Of a stretch of DNA of 64,000 bases, positions 53,388 to 60,819 are shown piece after piece. Every line of letters starts with the position of its first letter. The first letter of the stretch is position 1. Source of the stretch: JAHEEL01 sp963715255 (GTDB taxonomy: Bacteria > Actinomycetota > Acidimicrobiia > Spongiisociales > UBA5794); assembly GCA_963715255.1 (NCBI GenBank), contig CAVQRN010000003.1, forward strand, positions 186,001 to 250,000. Reading direction: 5' to 3'. The position numbers and the translations under genes were made by a program. The notes beneath the pieces are model-generated. The model was given only the letters and a program-made list of their open reading frames with translations, did no database searches and was not told the DNA's origin.

Positions 53388-53398
53388 ACGTTGTGACC

Positions 53399-53614
53399 CT
53401 ATTCCTCTGTGTCAACGCCGTCCGCTTGTTTCTTGGCCAACATGGCGATGATGATCCCCACAGCGGCGATTGCGATTCCGACACCGACTACCAGGATCTG
53501 CTTCTCTCCGAAATCATCTGAGGCCCCAATACCGATTCGGTCGGCCAGGGCACCAACGGCGGCAACAATGAAGCCGAGCGCTGTGATAGTCAACCCGATT
53601 GACCTGCGTGACAC
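53399..53614 (-). CDS. Small two-helix membrane protein of the integrated element
   Basis: This 71-residue protein has two membrane segments (IGLTITALGFIVAAVGALAD and QILVVGVGIAIAAVGIIIAM) and a short acidic tail. The GTG start at 53614 has a strong ribosome binding site (gaggaggtg) that also contains the stop of the previous gene, so the two are coupled. No family is recognised; a holin-like or phage-resistance role would be speculation. Confidence 0.65.
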   Translation of the reverse strand: MSRRSIGLTITALGFIVAAVGALADRIGIGASDDFGEKQILVVGVGIAIAAVGIIIAMLAKKQADGVDTEE

Positions 53615-53617
53615 GTG

Positions 53618-53713
53618 TCACCTCCTCGCCCGCAAGGCTACTCCGTGGGTAGAGGGCTGGTCGGTGAGCGTCTGTCCTTCTGGCTCGACGCCACGGTCCC
53701 GGTTCGGATTCAT
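53618..53713 (-). CDS. Very small protein (31 residues) of the integrated element
   Basis: ATG at 53713, MNPNRDRGVEPEGQTLTDQP and a basic end (ALRARR). The first codons are a copy of those of the gene at 53387 (18 identical bases, ggtcccggttcggattca on the plus strand). It may be a leader peptide coupling translation of the membrane protein gene. Evidence is limited to its position and ribosome-site overlap. Confidence 0.35.
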   Translation of the reverse strand: MNPNRDRGVEPEGQTLTDQPSTHGVALRARR

Positions 53714-53833
53714 AGTGTTGGACGCTACCCGGGGCCCGTGACACAAAGAGACGCACCCACGGCGGATCGACGGTTGCAGGCAATTCGGCCGGCGTTGCAG
53801 GGTCACGCCAACCACCGACGACATCGAACCGAG

Positions 53834-54142
53834 TCAGACGTCGAAGGTCGCTTTCGGCCGGGACAACAGATACCGCCACCCCACCGAGACCGGCGACGAC
53901 AACGAAGACTCTGCGGTCACAGACCAGCCCCGAGCGCCGAAGTGATTGAGTTGCTCAACGATTGCGATCTGTAACTCGGGTCCGTCCGACGGCTCGATCG
54001 ATGTGCCGTCAGCATCCGACAACGGCATAGACACCGACCCGTCTGGTGCGATCACAAGACACTCCCACGACTTCAGTCCACGCCAGTCGGTTCCGGTCGA
54101 GAACTGCACGATCATGTACTCGAACGCCTCGGTCTGTGCCAT
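53834..54142 (-). CDS. Hypothetical protein of the integrated element
   Basis: This 102-residue soluble protein begins MAQTEAFEYMIVQFSTGTDW and contains EQLNHFGARGWSVTAESSLS, a pattern like small 'DUF4177-type' proteins in which an N-terminal strand YMIVQF pairs with a C-terminal QLNxxGxxGW motif. No activity is known. It leads the minus-strand small-gene set; the 175 bases before it, shared with the divergent secreted-protein gene, probably hold both promoters. Confidence 0.65.
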   Translation of the reverse strand: MAQTEAFEYMIVQFSTGTDWRGLKSWECLVIAPDGSVSMPLSDADGTSIEPSDGPELQIAIVEQLNHFGARGWSVTAESSLSSPVSVGWRYLLSRPKATFDV

Positions 54143-54317
54143 GACCGGAGCCTACCTCGGCACCCGTGCGCTCTCCCACAAACCCGCCCGGCGGCACTAG
54201 TCCGTCGATAGGATCGGGTCATGGCCGCCCGGGCAGATCCCCCCACTCCGGAGGCAACTCCTTCGCCCGATCCCCTCGGGTGGCCACTCAGGACAACTGG
54301 CTAAGGAGGGGAATGAG

Positions 54318-54905
54318 ATGAGGAAACTGACGAATCCGTTGGTGGTTGTGCTTGCGCTGGCGATTGTTCTCGTGTCAGCGACCACCGCAAGCGCCAAGAA
54401 GGCGGAGACACCCCACTTTGAGACCCACGCCGTGGGCACATTCGACTACGTAGGGGACGAATACACCCCAGACTATGGTGTCTGGTGGTCCCCTGTCGGC
54501 GGACCCTACGTCGTGGTCGAAGACAGCATACGGTTGGAGGTCGATATCGAATCCGTTGGCGACGCCTTTGGGCCCTACGATGACGGCTCAGACTGGGACA
54601 CCAAATGGGATTACGACACCACGGGCTATCTGAAAGTGAAGTTTGATGTCATCAGCCCCGACGGGCACCCCATTAGAAGAAGCGTCAAGGCTGACGTGGA
54701 CAAGGTCACGGTCACTTGGGGGTACCTTGGTACCCACTACTTCTTCGAGGGGACATACCACGGGATGCCGTACAGCGGCTACCTGGGCCTTGGCATCAAT
54801 GACTACCATCTGTACTTGCCACTCCTGGGGCAGTTTCTTGGCGGGGGAGACAACTACGGGATCGTCTCTTCTTCTCTTGGGGACTTCTCCTACGTGCTCA
54901 GATGA
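54318..54905 (+). CDS. Secreted hypothetical protein of the integrated element
   Basis: This 195-residue protein has a clear Sec signal peptide (LVVVLALAIVLVSATTASAK, cleavage near residue 26) and a mature part rich in Tyr, Gly and Asp (VWWSPVGGPYVVVED, YFFEGTYHGMPYSGYLGLG), probably a beta-sheet domain. A strong ribosome binding site (aaggagg) stands upstream. The gene is closed by an excellent hairpin at 54942. Base use here is less GC-rich than in the host genes, which fits transfer. No family is recognised. Confidence 0.7.
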   Translation: MRKLTNPLVVVLALAIVLVSATTASAKKAETPHFETHAVGTFDYVGDEYTPDYGVWWSPVGGPYVVVEDSIRLEVDIESVGDAFGPYDDGSDWDTKWDYDTTGYLKVKFDVISPDGHPIRRSVKADVDKVTVTWGYLGTHYFFEGTYHGMPYSGYLGLGINDYHLYLPLLGQFLGGGDNYGIVSSSLGDFSYVLR

Positions 54906-54941
54906 CACCCTGACGCCCTAGTAGGGCGGACCAAAGCGCAC

Positions 54942-54975
54942 GAAGAAGGGCCATCCGAGAGGATGGCCCTTCTTC
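54942..54975 (+). terminator. Rho-independent terminator after the secreted-protein gene
   Basis: gaagaagggccatcc and ggatggcccttcttc pair over 15 bases around gaga. The 3' arm ends in a pyrimidine-rich tract (cttcttctccc). A second, shorter dyad (cgccct/agggcg at 54914-54928) precedes it. Confidence 0.75.
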
Positions 54976-55265
54976 TCCCACCTCCTCAACTTGAGCCCCA
55001 GAATCATGACTCAGCCCTTGTCTGGGAGGAGCGAACCCAACTAGCACAGAATCACGCTGCCTCAGGCCCACCGACACACCCTGCGACGACCTCGACCTCG
55101 ACTATCTCGACGACGACCTCAGCTTCTACACCGGACACTGAGATGGGAACTCGAACCCGCAGAACAGGTGAGAGTCCATGGTGGAAGGCGGCACGCTTTC
55201 AGGAGTCGCCACATACGGGTGACACCACATCCGCCGGCCCCCCGGTTCAACGATCCAGCACATAG

Positions 55266-55297
55266 GTGGAGGGCAGGCCGTTGAGCCTGCCCTCCAC
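55266..55297 (-). terminator. Perfect 13-bp hairpin after the PUD/PKD gene
   Basis: gtggagggcaggc pairs with gcctgccctccac around cgttga. It lies 24 bases past the likely stop at 55321 of the long minus-strand gene. The 290 bases from 54976 to 55265 hold no gene I can support. Confidence 0.55.
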
Positions 55298-55320
55298 TCG
55301 TTCGACTCGATTCGTTGCTT

Positions 55321-58054
55321 CTACTTCTTCCCGGTGTGGATGATGATGCTCCCACCACCGATCGGCTGGTCATGAACCGTTGTCGTAGACGACGACCTCG
55401 CCACCATCCTCGTACCAGATCTTGATACGGAACGTGTCCAGGGCGCTGTCACCGGCCCAGATCTGGAACTTGTAGGTGCCTTCACCGTTGATGGTGCCGG
55501 TTCCCTTGAACTTGGCGAAGTCGCTTCCGGTGACGACCAGCCAGTCGTAGCTGGTTGAGTGGAAGTTCAGGTCGCCGGCGTGGAACTGGAACTCGGTGTT
55601 CCCGGTCGGGACCGAGGCTCCCTTCTTGTACTTGGAGACGAACCCGAAGGTGGCCTTCCCTTCGGCCGTCAGATCCGGCAGGTAGCTACCGGCCTCGGAG
55701 TAGATCCAGCCGCCGCCGGTCACAAACCCGCCAGACGGGTCAATAGACGACGATCTGGACGTCCGAGATTTCGGTATCAGAACCTCCATCCTTGTCGGTG
55801 ACCGTCATCTGACACCGTGTAGATGCCAGGCAACGAGTACTGATAGGTACACGGACGCTGCCCCTGCCGTCGCTGTTCCACCGGGATACGACCCGCCGTC
55901 ACCCCAATCGCAGGCGGCAGTGTGAGTGTCCAGAACACCGGGGTCGGTGTAGTTGGCGGTCACGGTCACGTTCGTGCCTGCCGCCACCGGCCCCGGAGGA
56001 CCCGAGATGGGGCCGAGGGTCGGCGCAACATTCAGCACGGTCACCGTGGCGGTGTCCGTATCGGAATCGCCGTAGGAATCGGTCACCCTCAACCCAACAA
56101 TTGTGACTGTCAGGGCCATCGGCATAGACCGTCGATGGTGTAGTCACGCCGGTAGCGTCGTCGTACTCTCCGTCGTTGTCCAAGTCCCACTCATAGAGGA
56201 CTATGTCGTTGTTCGGGTCGGCGGAACCGGATCCATCGAAGGTCACCGAGGAACCCTCATCCACCGTGTACGGGCCACCGGCATCGGCGACCGGCGGTTG
56301 GCTGCACGCCGCCGATGGGGTGTTGATGTACGGCCTCGCCGGGTCGGCCCCGGAGAGTTGCCACACCTCATAGCCCCATATCCCGAAGTTGAGGACCTGG
56401 TCCGGACCCGGATCCTTGGTGTCGCCCCGGTGAAGGATGTACGCCAGTTCGGTGGCACCCGCTTGGAGGTCGACACTGAACACCGGACCGAACATGTCCA
56501 CTCCGGTCGGGCGCAGCGGGTCAGGCCATTCTGTCCCAACGAGCGCCCCGGTCCAAACCTGCAGGCCCCAGAAGTCGTTGAAGTCGGGGCTGGTTGGGTC
56601 GCCGTAGTCACCGGCGTCCCGGTGGTAGTGGATAGTGGCGATCCCTTCCGCCTCGCCCCGCTGACCGTAGACCGTCTCATCGCCCGACAGAATCCAGATA
56701 GACGCATCGTCAACCGGCACCATGCTCTGATCAGGTCCGGGGTCCTTGGCATCGCCCCGGTGGATGATGAAGTCCACCGGCTGAGACGAGTCGACGATCT
56801 GGACCTCCCAGAAAGCCCCATAGTCGTCGATGCCCGTGGGCGGTTTCGGGTGGGTCCAACCGGTGACATCCGACGAGTCGATACCGTCACCCCACAAGTG
56901 CAGGCCCCAGAAGTCGTTGAAGTCGGGGCTGGTTGGGTCGCCGTAATCTCCATCGCCACGGTGGTAGTGAACGGTCACGAAACCCTGAGCATCGGCCTGG
57001 GACGTGTAGACGGTGGCATCACCCTGGTTGACCCAGACCTCCGGATTGACATCGGCATCGAAAACCCGGTCGCTCGGCGTGTCCTTGGTGTCCCCTTGGT
57101 GGATGATGAAGTTCACGTCGCTGTCAGATCCACCCCGTTCGATCCAAGCGAAACGGCCAAACTCGTCCTCGCCCTCGAACGGTTTCGGATAGGTCCAATC
57201 GGTGACCTCCGACGGGTCTATGGCGTCACCCCACAGGTGCAGGCCCCAGAAGTCGTCGTGTGCGGGGCTGGTTGGGTCGCCGTAATCTCCAGCCGGTCGG
57301 TTGTAGTGGACAACCGCATAGACCGGCCTCGCCGCAGCAGTTTCAACGGTGGCATGGTTGGTGGCCGAGTCGAAGCTGAAAGTCACCTCGTTGCAGGCAT
57401 CGGTGACGGTGAACGGGATGTTCGGCCCGTTCTGGACTCCACCCGTCCCGTAGTTCTCGTCCCAGCCTTCGTTGATGGCGACCTTGAACTCGTAGCTCCC
57501 CGCCGGGATATCCGTCGTGGAGTAGGTGTAGATGTCATCACCGTCGGGGTCCTGGAGCCACGAACGCAGACAGCCGGGATCCCAATCACCCGCACAGCCC
57601 AGCTCAGATTGGAGGCTGCCCGCCACCGTAGCGATCCTCGAAGTCTCGCTGTCGGTCACCCAGTGGGTCTTGTGGTCGTAGTAGAACTTCACGTCGGTGG
57701 GGGCAGCAAGATTGAGTGGAATGTTCGCCCCGCCTAACTGGGCGTTCGCCCGTAGGCCTCGTCCCACGAATCGTTCAACGCAACCTTGTACTCCCAGGAA
57801 CCGGCCGGCAACGAGAACGTGCCCTGCCACACGTCGTCGCCCGCATCGAAAGTGAGTTCGGTGACGGCACAATCAGGCTGCCAGTCGCCCGAGCAACCCA
57901 ACTCTGATTGAAGCGAACCGACGATCGCCACCGACACCGGATCGGCGGTGTGATCGGCTTCCGCCGGGATCGCAATTGCCAAAACCAGACCGAGCGCAAT
58001 CAGCAGAACGGGCCACCGTGAGTGGCTCGAAGAAGGTTCTCCAGACACAGACAT
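55321..58054 (-). pseudogene. Large secreted protein with X25, pullulanase-associated (PUD) and PKD domains, frame interrupted
   Basis: About 900 residues when frames are joined. Signal peptide (PVLLIALGLVLAIAIPAEAD), then two X25-type modules (each VGSLQSELGC and a SYEFKVAIN/SWEYKVALN block), three PUD modules (VHYNRPAGDYGD, VHYHRGDGDYGD, IHYHRDAGDYGD), and two PKD domains (ADAGGPYTVDEGSSVTFDGS; NVAPTLGPISGPPG). A final beta domain (GGFVTGGGWIYSEAGSYLPD) ends near 55321. Shifts lie near 57745, 56115, 55850, 55743 and 55372. PUD and X25 normally accompany alpha-glucan hydrolases, but no catalytic GH13 domain is present, so binding to starch-like glucan at the cell surface is my inference. Confidence 0.75.
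56296..57312 (-). repeat. Three tandem 339-base repeats encoding PUD domains
   Basis: The sequence around caggccccagaagtcgt recurs at about 56562, 56901 and 57240, exactly 339 bases (113 residues) apart. Each copy encodes DYGDPTSPxxxDFWGLxxW, a proline-rich middle and a IIHxGDxKDxxxD block. Copies differ enough to be old duplications. Confidence 0.8.
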
Positions 58055-58479
58055 TTCCCCTTGTCCACGGAGGCGACGTACTCGCCTCAACCCACATCAA
58101 CCGTACACGACGGAACCGAACCTGGTGTGGGCCACAACTCACGGGCGCACATGTCTGAATCCTCACGCTCCGAAACAGCGCAGTGTCGGTTTGTCGCCTC
58201 AACCCTGATACGCCCTTCCCCATGATCCCCGGACCCCGGTATATGCACCCCCCTTGCAAAACCGTTGCCCTGCCTGGGTTTCCGGGCGTCAACCAACGCT
58301 CACACCACCACAACCGAGCCCCACGGTGGGCGTTCCCCAGACTTGTGGGACGGTCACGGAACCGGTATCCTTGGCCCTGTAATTCATCAAGAGCACTCGA
58401 GGGGCCTGGCCCATTGAAAGTGCACCAACCCCCTCCTCGGAGGAACGGTGGTAATGCCAGGATCGATGAAAGGAAGCCC
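58055..58479. other. Intergenic region between the PUD/PKD and integrase genes
   Basis: These 425 bases separate two divergent genes and show no convincing coding frame or tRNA. They are the likely place for both promoters; an attP-type control region cannot be excluded. I see no clear repeat. Confidence 0.4.
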
Positions 58480-59569
58480 ATGGCACACCGTCCCTTCGGC
58501 AGTATTCGCACACTGCGCTCAGGTCGACATCAGGCCCGATACACCGGCCCTGACGGACGTCAACACTCCGGACCCACCACGTACAGCACCAAGGCGGACG
58601 CCCGCATCTGGCTCAACGAGCAGGAAGTCCGCATCCGCACTGGACACTGGGCCAACCCCACAGCGGGTCGAGTCACGCTCAGCACGTACAGCGCTGAGTG
58701 GCTGGCAACAAAGACCAGCCTCGCTCCATCGACACGAACCGTCTACGAGAGCTTCCTTCGACTCCACATCCTGCCCGACCTCGGGGCACTTCGTCTACAA
58801 GACATAGATCGTGTCCGAGTCAGGAAGTGGCACAGCCAGTTCGCCTCCACCCGGATCAGTGCCAACACGACAGCGAAGATCTACAAGCTTCTGAAGCAGA
58901 TTATGTCCACCGCAGTCGATGACGACCTGATCATCAACAATCCATGCCGGATCAAGGGCGCTGGTCAAGAGCACGTAGCGGAACGATCGATCCCGGATCT
59001 TGCCGAGGTGTCTCACATCATCGATGCGGTCGATCCCCGTTATCGCTCTCGTCGCCGTCGCCGCCTACGTCGGCCCCCGCTTCGGCGAGCTTGCCGGACT
59101 CCAACGGAAACATATCAACCCACTCAAGCGGGAAATCACAATCGAACAGCAACTCTCGACTGTTGCCGGAAGGACTGAGATCCGTCCACCAAAGTCCAAG
59201 GCCGGGTACCGCACCGTGACCATGCCCGACTCGGTCGCCACGCTCGTCAACAACCATCTCGAGCAGTTCACAGATCCCTCCCCCGAGGCGTTCGTGTTCA
59301 CAACGATCAACGGTTCCACGCTCGATCGAGGGAACTTCCGGCAGCGAGTTTGGCTGTCAGCATGTCGGGAAGCAGGTGTGACCGGCGTCCGGTTCCACGA
59401 TCTTCGCCACGTCGCTGGAACACTCGCAGCGTCCAGCGGCGTCCCACTCAAGGCGTTGATGCAACGCCTTGGCCATACGACGGTGGATGTGGCACTTGTC
59501 TACCAGCACGCCGTTCAAGCTGACGACGAGACCATCGCTCGCCATATCGACGCTGTGATCAACAGGTAA
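58480..59569 (+). pseudogene. Tyrosine recombinase/integrase, frameshifted
   Basis: A phage-type integrase of about 363 residues. The first frame (from the ATG at 58480 with an AGGA site) has an AP2-like DNA-binding start (FGSIRTLRSGRHQARYTGPD) and the SAM-like core-binding domain. The second frame holds the catalytic domain: Arg in VGPRFGELAGLQRKH, His-x-x-Arg in FHDLRHVAGT, and Tyr in LGHTTVDVALVYQH. They join at about 59040, where two bases appear missing (or one added) in ttatcgctctcg. The gene reads towards the intact tRNA-Pro 127 bases away, which is the standard arrangement. Confidence 0.88.
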
Positions 59570-59660
59570 GCCTCAGCAGGTTTGAGGACCGTTCTGAGAT
59601 CCTTCCTGGCACGTTCGTGGCACGAGCCGGTGCCACCAGTGGCCGGCCCGGAAACAGAGA

Positions 59661-59689
59661 AACCCCGTAACCGTTGTGGCTACGGGTTT
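59661..59689 (-). terminator. Terminator-like hairpin downstream of tRNA-Pro
   Basis: On the minus strand, AACCCGTAGCC and GGTTACGGGGTT pair with one mismatch and a bulge around a short loop, followed by TTTCTCTGTTTC. It lies just past the tRNA 3' end, on the element side of the junction. Confidence 0.5.
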
Positions 59690-59691
59690 CA

Positions 59692-59734
59692 TCCGTCGGG
59701 CTGGCCGGATTTGAACCGGCGACCTCTTGACCCC
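59692..59734 (-). repeat. Attachment-site repeat within the intact tRNA-Pro
   Basis: Matches 52991-53033 at 42 of 43 positions. By the usual logic of tRNA integration, this 3' half was brought by the element and restored the tRNA gene. Confidence 0.85.
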
Positions 59735-59771
59735 CAGTCAAGCGCGTGCTGCCATGCTGCGCCACAGCCCG
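59696..59771 (-). tRNA. tRNA-Pro (anticodon GGG)
   Basis: Acceptor CGGGCTG pairs with CAGCCCG, the anticodon arm is CTTGA-CTGGGGG-TCAAG with anticodon GGG, and the T arm reads GCCGG-TTCAAAT-CCGGC. The D arm fits with one mismatch. CCA is not encoded. It is the attachment site of the integrated element. Confidence 0.93.
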
Positions 59772-59822
59772 GACACCGACATCCTACCGTCGGCTACGCC
59801 GAAGCCTCCGGTGCAGGAACGT

Positions 59823-60401
59823 TCAGTCTTCGATCTCGAAATCTTCTACGACGACAATCGCATCGTCTGGGATGCCGTCGCCGTCGAGGTCCACGGCAAT
59901 GACGTCGGCCACCGCGGCCTCGACGTGGTCGAGCACACCGTCACCATCGAGATCGATACCGGCCGCTTCGACCACGACCGTCTCTGCGACATCCGGGAGG
60001 CCATCTCCGGTCGTGTCGTACGCGACGGTTGATGTCTCGGTGATCTCGATCGTGTCGGGTATCCCATCGCCGTTGAGATCCATGACAACCTGCTCAGTGA
60101 CGACCCTTGTCCCTACGTCGGGCACGCCGTCGCCATCCAGATCGACCACGGTCTCTACGATCGTCGTCGTCTCAACGATGTCAGGAGTCCCGTCTCCGTC
60201 GACATCGATCTCGCGTACCTCTGTGCTGGTCACTGCGATGCCGTCGGAGACCCCGTCGCCGTCGACGTCGATCTCCGAAGCCACGACGTCCGACATGACG
60301 ATTCCGTCATCAGTCACACCGATGGTCACCTCTTCGACCACATCCTGGGTCGCGGACTCGCCTGGAATTGTCCCGGCCTTGTCATCGAACGGGGCGTCCA
60401 T
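59823..60401 (-). CDS. Acidic protein of seven DxDGDG (EF-hand/TSP3-like) repeats
   Basis: This 192-residue acidic protein is built of seven repeats of about 22-24 residues, such as IDVDGDGVSDGI, IDVDGDGTPDIV, VDLDGDGVPDVG, MDLNGDGIPDTI and VDLDGDGIPDDA, each followed by a Val/Glu-rich strand. The DxDxDG core is a calcium-binding loop as in thrombospondin type 3 and dockerin repeats. No signal peptide or membrane segment is visible after the ATG at 60401, so it appears cytoplasmic or its start is missed. It ends 52 bases from the tRNA-Pro gene, outside the integrated element. Confidence 0.7.
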   Translation of the reverse strand: MDAPFDDKAGTIPGESATQDVVEEVTIGVTDDGIVMSDVVASEIDVDGDGVSDGIAVTSTEVREIDVDGDGTPDIVETTTIVETVVDLDGDGVPDVGTRVVTEQVVMDLNGDGIPDTIEITETSTVAYDTTGDGLPDVAETVVVEAAGIDLDGDGVLDHVEAAVADVIAVDLDGDGIPDDAIVVVEDFEIED

Positions 60402-60663
60402 CGCACTACCTCTTCGTCTAGGGAGAGGCCAGCGTACCCGTGCGCCCGTGCGTGGGCCACAGCGAGGAGCCACCAACTCAGGGCATCGAGTCGGCAGGAT
60501 CGCCAGATGGTCCAAGGATCAGGATCCGCCGACACGCCGCGAACTACAGGGAATCGCCTTCGCTGGGCGCTCGCGCACCTCACCGGCAATCGGCTCTACG
60601 GGGTCACCACCGGCGCCGGTGTCACCAAGGAGCAGCCGACGCGGCCCTCCCGATAGATGGCTT

Positions 60664-60819
60664 CTAGCCCGTGATCCATCTGGCGAGCGACCCGAACCCC
60701 TGGACGAGCCTCCAGCCGAGGTAGAGGGCCGTGACGCTGATGAGCAGCATGAATCCGATCGGCCAGCGCTGTCGTTCGGCGTCCTGGACCGAATCATCGG
60801 TAGATCGATCCCGGGTCAT
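60664..60819 (-). CDS. Small single-span membrane protein
   Basis: This 51-residue protein has a charged start (MTRDRSTDDSVQDAERQRWP) and one membrane segment (IGFMLLISVTALYLGW). Its ATG overlaps the stop of the acyl-CoA carboxylase gene (ATGA at 60816-60819), which strongly supports it as a real coupled gene. Its function is unknown. Between it and the repeat protein, 60402-60663, I see no gene I can support. Confidence 0.65.
   Translation of the reverse strand: MTRDRSTDDSVQDAERQRWPIGFMLLISVTALYLGWRLVQGFGSLARWITG

Larger units (their letters stand above)
52991..59734. mobile_element. Integrated element in tRNA-Pro, bounded by 43-base direct repeats
   Basis: Direct repeats of a tRNA-Pro 3' half flank 6.7 kb. 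A tyrosine recombinase gene reads towards the intact tRNA at one end, as in typical tRNA-integrated islands. The cargo is four tiny minus-strand genes, a small secreted protein and a large secreted carbohydrate-binding-type protein. No replication, packaging or conjugation gene is seen, so it is not a complete phage or plasmid. The broken integrase and altered distal repeat suggest it may no longer move. Confidence 0.8.

Noticed and set aside
56296..57312. Tandem repeat as a mobile or regulatory array
   Set aside because: The 339-base period is a multiple of three and encodes three protein domains, so it is internal gene duplication.
56103..57737. A 544-residue open frame on the plus strand
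   Set aside because: It is the antisense of the PUD repeats and inherits their periodicity. The minus strand has the domain motifs and the signal peptide.
57873..58511. A 212-residue minus-strand frame across the integrase start
   Set aside because: It is antisense to the integrase N-terminus and overlaps the PUD/PKD gene start, with no family pattern and poor composition.
59840..60300. CRISPR-like periodicity
   Set aside because: The regular spacing comes from translated DxDGDG repeats on the minus strand; the DNA units vary and there are no constant repeats with unique spacers.
60402..60663. Possible small gene between the repeat protein and the 51-residue membrane protein
   Set aside because: Frames on both strands are open, but none has a convincing start, ribosome site or recognisable pattern.
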